Source: Rhodoferax sediminis
GTDB lineage: Bacteria > Pseudomonadota > Gammaproteobacteria > Burkholderiales > Burkholderiaceae_C
DNA: 64,000 nucleotides
Reading direction: 5' to 3'
NCBI RefSeq assembly: GCF_006970865.1
Contig: NZ_CP035503.1
Coordinates: 124,001-188,000 of the forward strand
The position numbers and the translations under genes are program-made. Shown here in pieces: positions 9,582 through 18,191 of the stretch. How positions within the stretch are numbered: the stretch's first letter is position 1; each line of letters opens with the position of its first letter. The notes under the pieces were generated by a model, which was not told where the DNA came from, ran no database searches, and worked only from the letters and a program-made list of their open reading frames with translations.

Positions 9582-10202
9582 ATGCCCATGAAATTGATCG
9601 GATCCGACAGCAGCCCTTACGTGCGCAAGGTGCGCATCGTGATGGTTGAAAAGAAACTCGACTACCAGTTCGTCACGGAAGACGTCTGGGCGGCGGGCAC
9701 GGCGATCGGGGCTTCCAATCCGCTGGGCAAGGTGCCGTGCCTCGTGCTCGAAGGCGGCGAGGCGGTATTCGATTCGCGTGTGATCGTGGAATACCTGGAC
9801 ACGCTGTCGCCGGTGGGCAAGATGATCCCGCCGCCCGGGCGCGAGCGCGCGGAAGTCAAGACCTGGGAAGCGCTGGCCGACGGCCTGCTCGACGCCGCCA
9901 TCCTCGCGCGGCTGGAGTCCACCTGGCCCGGGCGCACGGACGGGCAGCGCAGCCAGGCCTGGATCGACCGCCAACTGGGCAAGGTGCAGGCCTGCCTCAA
10001 GGCGATCAGTCAGGGGCTGGGCGACAAGCCTTTTTGCAGCGGCATTCACCTGAGCCTGTCTGACATCGCGGTGGGCTGCGCCCTTGGCTATATGGAGTTC
10101 CGTTTCCCGCAGATCGGCTGGCGCACCGATCACCCGAATCTGGCCAGGCTGCACGACAAGCTGACGCAGCGCCAGAGCTTCATCGACACACGGCCTGCTT
10201 GA
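9582..10202 (+). CDS. Glutathione S-transferase family protein
   Basis: The 206-residue cytosolic protein has an N-terminal thioredoxin-fold domain (MKLIGSDSSPYVRKVRIVMVEK, then NPLGKVPCLVLEGGEAVFDSRVIVEYLD) and an all-helical C-terminal domain (about 90-206) with the DKPFCSGIHLSLSDIAVG motif. SPYVRKV gives a Ser at the usual glutathione-activating site. This subfamily resembles the stress-type YibF/GstB-like transferases common in Burkholderiales; the substrate cannot be predicted. An internal Met at codon 3 is an alternative start. It is divergent from purB. Confidence 0.88.
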   Translation: MPMKLIGSDSSPYVRKVRIVMVEKKLDYQFVTEDVWAAGTAIGASNPLGKVPCLVLEGGEAVFDSRVIVEYLDTLSPVGKMIPPPGRERAEVKTWEALADGLLDAAILARLESTWPGRTDGQRSQAWIDRQLGKVQACLKAISQGLGDKPFCSGIHLSLSDIAVGCALGYMEFRFPQIGWRTDHPNLARLHDKLTQRQSFIDTRPA

Positions 10203-10215
10203 GCCGATCGGCGCT

Positions 10216-10243
10216 GGCGGGCAGCCCCAAGCGGCGGCCCGCC
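10216..10243 (+). terminator. Weak hairpin after the glutathione transferase gene
   Basis: A 7-bp stem (ggcgggc/gcccgcc) with a 14-nt loop begins 14 nt after the stop codon and is followed by CAAATTAAAAA rather than a T-run. A termination or RNA-end-protecting role is possible. Confidence 0.3.
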
Positions 10244-10254
10244 CAAATTAAAAA

Positions 10255-10352
10255 TGCTGCGAAACGTCCCGAAGCGAAGCAGAGAGTGAGGGAGGAGGAG
10301 AAGCGCCTCGGGGGGACAACCGGACTGTAAAAATCCGGAAGGCTTCGCAGCA
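10255..10352. repeat. Structured intergenic element between GST and glnE genes
   Basis: A 9-bp perfect inverted repeat (tgctgcgaa 10255-10263, ttcgcagca 10344-10352) encloses 80 nt that contain a smaller ccgga/tccgg hairpin (10320-10338) and a purine-rich stretch. The 280 bp between the two convergent genes hold no convincing ORF. The role is unknown; it could be a repeat unit or a stable RNA end. Confidence 0.4.
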
Positions 10353-10484
10353 GAAAACCGGTACACCCCAAAATCAAAAACGTGGCTGATTGTGTCTATG
10401 GACACCCGCAGGCGTCAAAGAGTTCCGCCCGCCGGGGGCCGCCAAAGTGTAAAGAATCGAAACGTGTTGTGCGCCGGCGCCCGG

Positions 10485-13244
10485 TCAGCCGAACACCGCG
10501 GCCCACAGCGCCAGCACCGCGTCCCGCTCGGCCTGCAGCGCGGGCGGGCTGACCTGGGTGGGCTCTTCGTTCAGGCGCGCGCGGTGCTGCACGCGGCGCA
10601 GTTCGCGGTAGGCGCGCGCGGCCGCCTCGCCGATGCCGCGCGCCAGCAGGCCGCAGGCCTCGGCGCGCTGCAGCAGCGCGATATTGCCGACGTTGGGACG
10701 CAGCTCAGGGTGCTGCCTGGATTGCGACAGCACCAGGAACTGCACCGCGAATTCGGCATCCACCATGCCGCCCGCACTGTGCTTGACGTCGAAGCGGTCG
10801 CCCTTCACCGGCCTGGCCGCGCGCACCTTGTCGCGCATCGCCACGATCTCGCCGCGCAGGGCGCCAGCATCGCGCGGCGCCGTGACGACGGCCTCGCGCA
10901 CCGCGTCGAAGCGCGCGCGCAGCGTATCTTCGCCGAGCACGAAGCGCGCGCGCGTCATGGCCTGGTGCTCCCAGGTCCAGGCGGTGTTGCTGCCGCGCTG
11001 CTGCTGGTAGTTCGCGTAGGCCTCGAAGCTGGTGACGAGCAGGCCCGAGTTGCCGTTCGGGCGCAGCGCGGTGTCGATCTCGAACAGGTCGCCCTCGCCG
11101 GTCTTGACGCTGAGCCAGTTGATCAGCTTGCGCACCAGCGCGGCGTAGGCCTCGGGGGCGCGTTCGTCCGCGTCCTCGTAAACGAACACGATGTCCAGGT
11201 CGCTGCCGTAGCCGAGTTCCTTGCCGCCCAGCTTGCCGTAGCCGATGATGGCAAACAGCGGCTCCTCGCGGTGCCGGTTTTTCAGGCGCTGCCAGCACCA
11301 GCGCACGGTGACGCGCAGCACGCTGTCGGCCAGCGCGCTCAGGTCGTCGGCCACCTGCTCGACCGTGATGCGGCCCTCCACGTCGCGCGCCAGGGTGCGG
11401 AACACTTCGGCGTGGTGGGCGCGGCGCAGCAGATTCAGCAGGGTCTCGTCGTCGTCCTCTTTGGTGCGCGCCAGTGCGCTGCGGCGCTGCTCGAGTTCCT
11501 GCTCGAACTCGGCGGGCGCGAAGCGCTCGGCCAGCATGCTGTCGTTGGCCAGCTCGTCGATCACGCCGGGATGCTGCACCAGGTAGCGCGCGGGCCAGCG
11601 CGCGGCGCCCAGCAGGCGCAGCAGCCGCTCGTGCACCTGAGGGCGTTCCAGCAGCAAGGCCAGGTAGCTCTCGCGGCGCAGCAGCGGCTCGATCCAGTCG
11701 GCCAGCCGCACGGCGCCGTCCTCAACGACGGTGCCCTGCGCCAGCCACTGCGCGGTGCGCTCAAGCAGCCGCAGCAGGCGGGACCTGGCCTCGTCGCGCA
11801 GCGCCAGCACGCGCGGGTGTTCCTGCCACTGCCGGATGCGCTCGCGAAAACGCTCGGGCATTTGCGCCAGCAGGTCCTCCAGTTCGGGCGTGGCCGCCCT
11901 GGCGCCGCCGTGGCAGCCGCGGCAGGTCCTTTCGCCGGCGCCGCCCAGGAGCGTGTCGAACTCCTGCGCCACCAGCTCGCGGTGCATGTCGAGATCGCTC
12001 AGGAACGGGCATACGCTGGCATAGCCCAGGGTGTGGGCGATCCAGGCCAGGTCGTCGTCGCGGGTCGGCAGCACATGCGTCTGCTGATCTTCCAGGTACT
12101 GGATGCGGTGCTCCACGCGGCGCAGGAATTCGTAGGCGCCGGAGAGCGCGTCAGCGGTGGCCTGCGGCATCAGTCCGGCCTGCGCCACGCGCTGCAGAGC
12201 GTCCTGCGTGGGGCGCGTGCGCAGCTCGGGAAACTGGCCGCCGCGCACCACCTGCAGCAGTTGCACGGTGAACTCGATCTCGCGAATGCCGCCGCGTGAG
12301 AGCTTCACATCGTTGGCGCGCTCGGGATGGCCGGCGCTGCGCTTGGCCGCGTGCTCGCGAATCTGGCGGTGCAGGATGCGCAGCGCATCGAACACGTTGT
12401 AGTCCAGGTAGCGCCGGAACACAAAGGGCAGTACCACGCCGCGCAGCGCCTGCGCCGAGCGGTTTTCAATCGCGGCGCGGGGCGCCACCACGCGGCTTTT
12501 CAGCCAGGCAAAGCGCTCCCACTCGCGCCCCTGCGCCTGCAGGTAGTCCTCCAGCGCGCCGAGCGAGACGGCCGAGGGGCCCGAATTGCCGTGCGGGCGC
12601 AGCGCCAGGTCCACGCGAAATACCAGGCCGTGCTCGGTGGTTTCGCCGATCAGCCCGTAGATGATCTTCACCGCCTTGGCGAAATACTCGTGATTCGACA
12701 GGCGGTTGCGGCCTTGTTCGATGCCGGCGCTCTCGCCATCGTGGTCATAGACGTAGATCAGGTCGATGTCGCTCGACACATTGAGTTCGCGCGCGCCGAG
12801 CTTGCCCATGCCCACGACCCACATTTGTGCGCGCCCGCCATTCGGCGCCAGCGGCGCGCCGTGGCGCGCATCGAGCTCGGCGAAGGCCTGCGTGCAGGCC
12901 GCATCGAGCGCCAGCTCCGCCAGTTCGGTGACGGCACGCGTGACCACGGCCAGGGGCGCCTGCTGGTCGCAGTCGAGCGTGATCAGGCGCTCCAGCACCA
13001 GTTGGCGCAGCACGCGCAGCGCGGCACCGCACGCCAGGCCTTGGGCCTGCAAGGCCGCCAGTGCCTGGCGCATGCCGGCGCGTTCCGGCGCGCCCGCGGG
13101 CAGCAAGGGCAACTGGCTCTCGTAGCGCCGGTGCAGGCGCTGCAGGAAGCGCGAATGCATTGAGAGCAGTGCGGGGGCGCCGGCTGCGGCGTTTAACAAA
13201 ACTTCACCCCCCGGTGCTGAACCCACAGAGCTGCTGCGGGTCAT
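10485..13244 (-). CDS. glnE: Bifunctional glutamine synthetase adenylyltransferase/adenylyl-removase GlnE
   Basis: GlnE adenylylates glutamine synthetase when nitrogen is plentiful and removes AMP when it is scarce, under PII control. The 919-residue product has two nucleotidyltransferase domains: the N-terminal removase (GMGKLGARELNVSSDIDLIYVYD, about residue 140) and the C-terminal transferase (GYGKLGGKELGYGSDLDIVFVYED, about residue 675), each with the G-S-D-x-D metal-binding signature. ATG 13244 is chosen because GGCAGGAATT just upstream gives a good ribosome binding site; ATG about 28 codons later has none. It is divergent from yhdP with only 25 bp between the start codons. Confidence 0.95.
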   Translation of the reverse strand: MTRSSSVGSAPGGEVLLNAAAGAPALLSMHSRFLQRLHRRYESQLPLLPAGAPERAGMRQALAALQAQGLACGAALRVLRQLVLERLITLDCDQQAPLAVVTRAVTELAELALDAACTQAFAELDARHGAPLAPNGGRAQMWVVGMGKLGARELNVSSDIDLIYVYDHDGESAGIEQGRNRLSNHEYFAKAVKIIYGLIGETTEHGLVFRVDLALRPHGNSGPSAVSLGALEDYLQAQGREWERFAWLKSRVVAPRAAIENRSAQALRGVVLPFVFRRYLDYNVFDALRILHRQIREHAAKRSAGHPERANDVKLSRGGIREIEFTVQLLQVVRGGQFPELRTRPTQDALQRVAQAGLMPQATADALSGAYEFLRRVEHRIQYLEDQQTHVLPTRDDDLAWIAHTLGYASVCPFLSDLDMHRELVAQEFDTLLGGAGERTCRGCHGGARAATPELEDLLAQMPERFRERIRQWQEHPRVLALRDEARSRLLRLLERTAQWLAQGTVVEDGAVRLADWIEPLLRRESYLALLLERPQVHERLLRLLGAARWPARYLVQHPGVIDELANDSMLAERFAPAEFEQELEQRRSALARTKEDDDETLLNLLRRAHHAEVFRTLARDVEGRITVEQVADDLSALADSVLRVTVRWCWQRLKNRHREEPLFAIIGYGKLGGKELGYGSDLDIVFVYEDADERAPEAYAALVRKLINWLSVKTGEGDLFEIDTALRPNGNSGLLVTSFEAYANYQQQRGSNTAWTWEHQAMTRARFVLGEDTLRARFDAVREAVVTAPRDAGALRGEIVAMRDKVRAARPVKGDRFDVKHSAGGMVDAEFAVQFLVLSQSRQHPELRPNVGNIALLQRAEACGLLARGIGEAAARAYRELRRVQHRARLNEEPTQVSPPALQAERDAVLALWAAVFG

Positions 13245-13269
13245 AATTCCTGCCACGTCCTGATGCCTG

Positions 13270-16200
13270 ATGAATGAACTGACACCCTCCCCCTCGCGGC
13301 GGCTCCGAGCCTTCTCTGTTGCAGTGCAATGGGTGTTGTGGTTGTTGCTGGGTGCATGGCTGTTGCTGGGGCTGGCCTGGGGCGGGCTGCACGGCTGGAT
13401 TGTGCCGCGAATCGGCGAGTTTCGCCCGATGCTTGAAATACAGGCCAGCAAGGCACTGGGGGTACCGGTGCGCATCGGCGCCATCAGCGCGCAATCCACC
13501 GGCATGATCCCCTCGTTCGAGCTGCGCGACGTGACCCTGCTGGACGGCGCCGGCCGGGTGGCGCTGCGGCTGCCGCGCGTGCTGGCCGCGCTGTCGCCGC
13601 GCTCGCTCTTAAAGCTGGGCTTCGAGCAGTTGTACATCGACCGGCCGGAGCTCGACATCCGCCGCACCGCGGACGGGAAAATCCTGGTCGGCGGGCTGGA
13701 CTTCTCCAGCACCACCAGCCACGACACTCGTGCGCTCGACTGGTTTTTTTCGCAAACCGAGTTTGTGATTCACGACGGCCTGCTGCGCTGGAGCGATGAG
13801 CAGCGCGGCGCGCCGCCGCTGGTGCTCAAGCAGCTCGATTTCGTGCTGCGCAACAAGGCACGCAGCCACGCCATGCGTATCGACGCCACACCGCCGCCGC
13901 AGTGGGGCGAACGCTTTCACCTGGCAGCGCTGCTGCGCCAGCCGCTCCTGGCCCGCCACAGCGGGCAATGGCAGCAGTGGGTCGGGCAGGTGTACGCCGA
14001 CTTCGCGCGCGTCGATCTGGCGCAGTTGCACAGCTACGCCGATCTGCCGGATCTCACGGTGGAGCGCGGCAACGGCGCGGTGCGGGCGTGGGCCGACGTG
14101 AGCCATGGGCGGTTTACCGGCGGCACCTTCGATGTGGCGCTGGCCGAGGTCGCTGCCACGCTCGGGCCGCAGCTGCAGCCGCTGGTCCTGCAGTCGGTGG
14201 TCGGGCGGTTCGGGGGCCGGCTGCTGGCGGGCGGGTTCAACTTTTCCACGCAGGGCCTGCAGTTCAGCACGCCGGACGGTTTGCGCTGGCCCGGCGGCAA
14301 TGCGCAGGTGACCTACACGCAAGCCGAAGGGCGCGTGCCGGCGCAAGGCGAGGTGCGGGCCGACAAGCTGGATCTGGCAGCCCTGACGCAAATCGCCGAC
14401 CGCATTCCCCTGAGCCCCGGCGCCCACGCGGCGCTCGCCGCCTACGCGCCTAAAGGCCTGGTCGAGCAGGTGCAGGGCAGTTGGCAGGGGCTGCTGGAGG
14501 CGCCCGTCAAGTTCAGCGCGCGCGGGCGCGTGGTGCAGCTGGAGATTGCCGCGCAGCCCGCTGCGGCGCCACCCGGCCCGCCGGCCCACGTGCCGGTGAG
14601 TGCGCCGGTGGGCACGCCGGGTGTTCGCGGCGCAACGGTGGACTTCGACCTGACCCAGTCAGGCGGCAAGGCCCGGATCGCCATCCAGGCCGGCGCCTTG
14701 AGCCTGCCCGGCGTGTTCGAGGACCCGGTGGTGCCGCTGGACCAGCTGGGGGCCGATGTGCAGTGGCAGGTCAACGGCGAGCAGATCGCCACGCAGCTCA
14801 CGAATGTGAAATTCTCCAATGCGGACGCCCAGGGCGATCTGCAGCTCAGCTGGAAAACCAGCGACCCCGCGCACTCGCCCAGCCATGCGCGTTTCCCCGG
14901 CGTGCTGGACCTGCAGGGCAGCCTGGCGCGGGCGCAGGCCACGCGGGTGTACCGCTACCTGCCGCTGGTGCTGCCGGCATCGGTGCGCGACTATGTGCGC
15001 GACGCCGTGCTGGCGGGCAGCGCCAGCACGGTCAAGTTTGCCGTCAAGGGCGATCTGCACGACCTCCCGTTTGCCGATCCCAAACAAGGTGAATTCCACG
15101 TTGCGGCGAATCTGCAAAACACCACGTTTGCGTTTGTGCCGCATAGCCTGCAGTCGGCGGGCGAGCCGCCCTGGCCGGCGCTGACCCAGCTCTCCGCCAC
15201 GCTGGTGTTCGACCGCCAGTCGCTGCAGATCAAGGGTGCCACGGGTAAATTTGCGGGCGCGAACGGCCTGCCGGTCACCCGCGCCGACGCGCAGATTGCC
15301 GATCTGACGCACGCCGCCACTGTGGTGGTGGATGCGCAGACGAAAGGTCCGCTCAAGGACATGCTGGGCTTTGTGGCGGGCTCGCCGCTGGATGCCATGA
15401 CGGGGCAAGCCTTGAGCCAGGCCAGCGCCAGCGGCCCGGCCGATCTGAAGCTGCATCTGGAGTTGCCGATTCACAGCATCGCCAAATCCAAAGTGCTGGG
15501 CAGCGTGACGCTGGCCGGCAACGACCTGCAGATGTCGCCCGGCACGCCGCTGCTGGGCAAGGCGCAGGGCGTGGTCAGCTTCACCGAGAGCGGGTTTGCC
15601 ATCACCGGCGGGCAGGCGCGCATGCTGGGCGGCGACATCCGCATCGAGGGCGGCATGCGCGCGCCCACCGCCGCACAGCCCGACTCGCCCATCGTGATCC
15701 GGGCCCAGGGCAGCATCACGGCGTTGGCCCTGCAGCAGGCGCGCGAACTGGGGGCTGTCGCGCGGCTCGCGCAAAACGCCACGGGCAGCACCACCTATGC
15801 CGCGGTGCTGGGGTTTCGCAAGGGGGTGCCCGACTTGTTGGTGACGAGCAGCTTGCAGGGGCTCGCGCTCAACCTGCCCGCGCCCCTGAACAAGAGCGCG
15901 GATGCGGCTTTGCCGCTGCGCCTGGAGAGCAAACGGCTGCCCGGTTCGACCGGCCAGCCGCAGGATCAGCTGAGCCTGGACATCGGGCGCATCGCTTTTG
16001 CGACGTATGTGCGCGATCTCTCCGGCGCACAGGCGCGGGTCGTGCGCGGTGCCATCGGCGCCGGCCTGACAGCGGGCGAGGCGCCCTCGCTGCCCGATGC
16101 GGGCGTGGTCGCCAGCGTGAATCTGGAGCGTCTCGATCTGGATGCGTGGCAGGCGCTGCTGTCCCGGGCCGCTGCGCCTGGCGCGGGCGCGGTTGCGCCC

Positions 16201-17373
16201 CAGGCGGCTACGCCGGGCGCCACGCCCGCCGACGAATCCGACTACCTGCCCACGGTGGTGGCGCTGCGCGCACGCGAGTTGACGGTGCAGGGGCGCACGC
16301 TGCACAACGTCGTGGTCGGGGGCTCGCGCGATGGACGCACCTGGCGCGCCAATCTCGATGCCGACGAACTCGATGGCTACGCCGAGTACCGGCCCTCGTC
16401 GGGCGCAGGCGCCGGGCGCGTGTACGCACGGCTGGCGCGCCTGAAGATTGCCGCGAGTTCCACCAGCAAGGTCGAGGAGCTGCTCGAGAAGCCGACCGAC
16501 AGTGTGCCGGCGCTGGATATCGTGGTGGACGATTTTGAGCTCAAGGGCAAGCGGCTGGGACGCGTCGAGATCGACGCCGTGAATCGCGGCCCGGCGGCCG
16601 TGGCGCGCGAAGGCGGCATCCGCGAGTGGCGGCTCAACAAGCTCAACATCACGCTGCCGGAGGCAACTTTCAGTGCGACCGGAAACTGGGCCGCGCCCGA
16701 CGCGCAGGCCGCTACCCCGGGTGGGCTGCGGCGCACGACGATGAATTTCAAGCTCGACATCAACGACTCGGGCGCGCTGCTGGCGCGCTTCGGCATGAAG
16801 GACGTGATCCGCCGGGGCAAAGGCACGATGCAGGGCCAGGTGGCCTGGACCGGTTCCCCGTTCACGCTGGACTACCCGACGATGGGCGGGCAGTTCAACG
16901 TCAACATCGAGGGCGGGCAGTTCCTCAAGGCCGACCCCGGCCTGGCCAAGCTGCTCGGCGTGCTCAGCCTGCAGTCGCTGCCGCGGCGCCTCACGCTCAA
17001 TTTCAGCGACGTGTTCAGCGACGGTTTCGCGTTCGACTTTGTGCGCGGAGACGTCAAGATCAACCATGGCATCGCCGCCACCAACAACCTGCAGATGAAG
17101 GGCGTCAACGCGGCCGTGCTGATGGACGGCCAGGCCGACCTGGCGCACGAGACGCAGAGTATCCGCGTGGTGGTGGTGCCCGAACTCAACGCCGGCACGG
17201 CGTCCCTGATCGCCACGGCCATCAACCCGGCCATCGGCCTGGGCAGCTTTCTGGCGCAATATTTCCTGCGGCGCCCGCTGATGGAAGCGGCAACCCAGGA
17301 GTTCCACATCGACGGGACCTGGACCGACCCCAAAATCACCCGGGTGGAGCATAAGACGGGAGTCACACAATGA
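13270..17373 (+). CDS. yhdP: YhdP family AsmA-like outer-membrane phospholipid transport protein
   Basis: The 1367-residue protein is anchored by one N-terminal helix (about 16-45: VQWVLWLLLGAWLLLGLAWGG) and projects a very long beta-rich domain into the periplasm. It matches the YhdP/TIGR02099 family (DUF3971 plus AsmA-like C-terminus), which with TamB and YdbH moves phospholipids to the outer membrane. The C-terminal part has the typical RLTLNFSDVFSDGFAFDFVRGD and NPAIGLGSFLAQYFLRRPL. The stop overlaps the start of the next gene by ATGA, so it heads an operon with the amidohydrolase and histidine kinase genes. Confidence 0.92.
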   Translation: MNELTPSPSRRLRAFSVAVQWVLWLLLGAWLLLGLAWGGLHGWIVPRIGEFRPMLEIQASKALGVPVRIGAISAQSTGMIPSFELRDVTLLDGAGRVALRLPRVLAALSPRSLLKLGFEQLYIDRPELDIRRTADGKILVGGLDFSSTTSHDTRALDWFFSQTEFVIHDGLLRWSDEQRGAPPLVLKQLDFVLRNKARSHAMRIDATPPPQWGERFHLAALLRQPLLARHSGQWQQWVGQVYADFARVDLAQLHSYADLPDLTVERGNGAVRAWADVSHGRFTGGTFDVALAEVAATLGPQLQPLVLQSVVGRFGGRLLAGGFNFSTQGLQFSTPDGLRWPGGNAQVTYTQAEGRVPAQGEVRADKLDLAALTQIADRIPLSPGAHAALAAYAPKGLVEQVQGSWQGLLEAPVKFSARGRVVQLEIAAQPAAAPPGPPAHVPVSAPVGTPGVRGATVDFDLTQSGGKARIAIQAGALSLPGVFEDPVVPLDQLGADVQWQVNGEQIATQLTNVKFSNADAQGDLQLSWKTSDPAHSPSHARFPGVLDLQGSLARAQATRVYRYLPLVLPASVRDYVRDAVLAGSASTVKFAVKGDLHDLPFADPKQGEFHVAANLQNTTFAFVPHSLQSAGEPPWPALTQLSATLVFDRQSLQIKGATGKFAGANGLPVTRADAQIADLTHAATVVVDAQTKGPLKDMLGFVAGSPLDAMTGQALSQASASGPADLKLHLELPIHSIAKSKVLGSVTLAGNDLQMSPGTPLLGKAQGVVSFTESGFAITGGQARMLGGDIRIEGGMRAPTAAQPDSPIVIRAQGSITALALQQARELGAVARLAQNATGSTTYAAVLGFRKGVPDLLVTSSLQGLALNLPAPLNKSADAALPLRLESKRLPGSTGQPQDQLSLDIGRIAFATYVRDLSGAQARVVRGAIGAGLTAGEAPSLPDAGVVASVNLERLDLDAWQALLSRAAAPGAGAVAPQAATPGATPADESDYLPTVVALRARELTVQGRTLHNVVVGGSRDGRTWRANLDADELDGYAEYRPSSGAGAGRVYARLARLKIAASSTSKVEELLEKPTDSVPALDIVVDDFELKGKRLGRVEIDAVNRGPAAVAREGGIREWRLNKLNITLPEATFSATGNWAAPDAQAATPGGLRRTTMNFKLDINDSGALLARFGMKDVIRRGKGTMQGQVAWTGSPFTLDYPTMGGQFNVNIEGGQFLKADPGLAKLLGVLSLQSLPRRLTLNFSDVFSDGFAFDFVRGDVKINHGIAATNNLQMKGVNAAVLMDGQADLAHETQSIRVVVVPELNAGTASLIATAINPAIGLGSFLAQYFLRRPLMEAATQEFHIDGTWTDPKITRVEHKTGVTQ

Positions 17374-18191
17374 GAGTTGCCGCCATCCAGATGGTCTCGG
17401 GTGTGAGCGCCGAGGCGAACCTGCGCCAGGCCCACGCGCTGCTGTCCGGGGCCGCGCACGCGGGGGCCGAACTGGCCGTGCTGCCCGAGTATTTTTGCCT
17501 GCTGGGCCGGCGCGACACCGACAAGCTCGCGGTGCAGGAGGCTTTCGGTGGCAATGGCGGCGCGATCCAGCTGTTTCTGGCCGATGCGGCGCGCGAACTC
17601 GGGCTGTGGATCGTGGGCGGCACGCTGCCGCTGTCCACGCCGGAGCTGGTGCACGTGCGCAACAGCACGCTGGTCTTCACGCCCGGCGGGCAGTGCGTGG
17701 CGCGCTACGACAAGATCCACCTGTTTCGCTTCGACAACGGGCACGAGCGCTACGACGAATCGCGCGTACTCGAGCCGGGCCGCGAGCCCGTGATGTTCGA
17801 TCTGCCATCGCGCGACGGCCATCGCTGGCGCGTGGGCTTGAGCGTGTGCTACGACCTGCGCTTTCCCGAGCTGTACCGCGCCTATGCCGCGCGCGGCGCC
17901 GAGTTGCTGCTGGTGCCCAGCGCCTTCACCCACACCACGGGCCAGGCGCACTGGGAGGTGCTGGTGCGCGCGCGCGCCATCGAGAACCTGGCCTATGTGG
18001 CGGCCCCGGCGCAGGGCGGCCTGCACGAGAACGGGCGCCGCACCTGGGGCCATTCGATGCTGGTGGATCCCTGGGGTGTGGTACTCCAGACGCTGGCCGA
18101 GGGCGCCGGTGTGGTGCTGGGCGAGCTTGATGCGGCTCGGCTCCAGGTGGCGCGCCAGCAGCTGCCCGCACTGGAGCACCGCGTCCTGTGA
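17370..18191 (+). CDS. Carbon-nitrogen hydrolase (nitrilase superfamily, Nit-like)
   Basis: The 273-residue protein has the nitrilase superfamily triad: Glu40 in LAVLPEYFCLLG, Lys115 in ARYDKIHLFRF, and nucleophile Cys160 in VGLSVCYDLRFPELYR. The closest type is the Nit1/Nit2 group (deaminated glutathione amidase or omega-amidase), a metabolite-repair activity, commonly found beside yhdP in betaproteobacteria. It starts with an ATGA overlap on yhdP and ends with a GTGA overlap on the kinase gene. The exact substrate is inference. Confidence 0.9.
   Translation: MRVAAIQMVSGVSAEANLRQAHALLSGAAHAGAELAVLPEYFCLLGRRDTDKLAVQEAFGGNGGAIQLFLADAARELGLWIVGGTLPLSTPELVHVRNSTLVFTPGGQCVARYDKIHLFRFDNGHERYDESRVLEPGREPVMFDLPSRDGHRWRVGLSVCYDLRFPELYRAYAARGAELLLVPSAFTHTTGQAHWEVLVRARAIENLAYVAAPAQGGLHENGRRTWGHSMLVDPWGVVLQTLAEGAGVVLGELDAARLQVARQQLPALEHRVL

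Noticed and set aside
10392..12299. 635-codon plus-strand open frame opposite glnE
   Set aside because: Antisense shadow; glnE has both nucleotidyltransferase motifs on the other strand.
13245..13727. Upstream extension of the glnE frame to 13727
   Set aside because: It runs antisense through the yhdP start region and lacks glnE similarity; ATG 13244 has a good ribosome binding site.
14659..17370. 903-codon minus-strand open frame opposite yhdP
   Set aside because: Shadow of the yhdP reading frame with no recognisable domains and no ribosome binding site.
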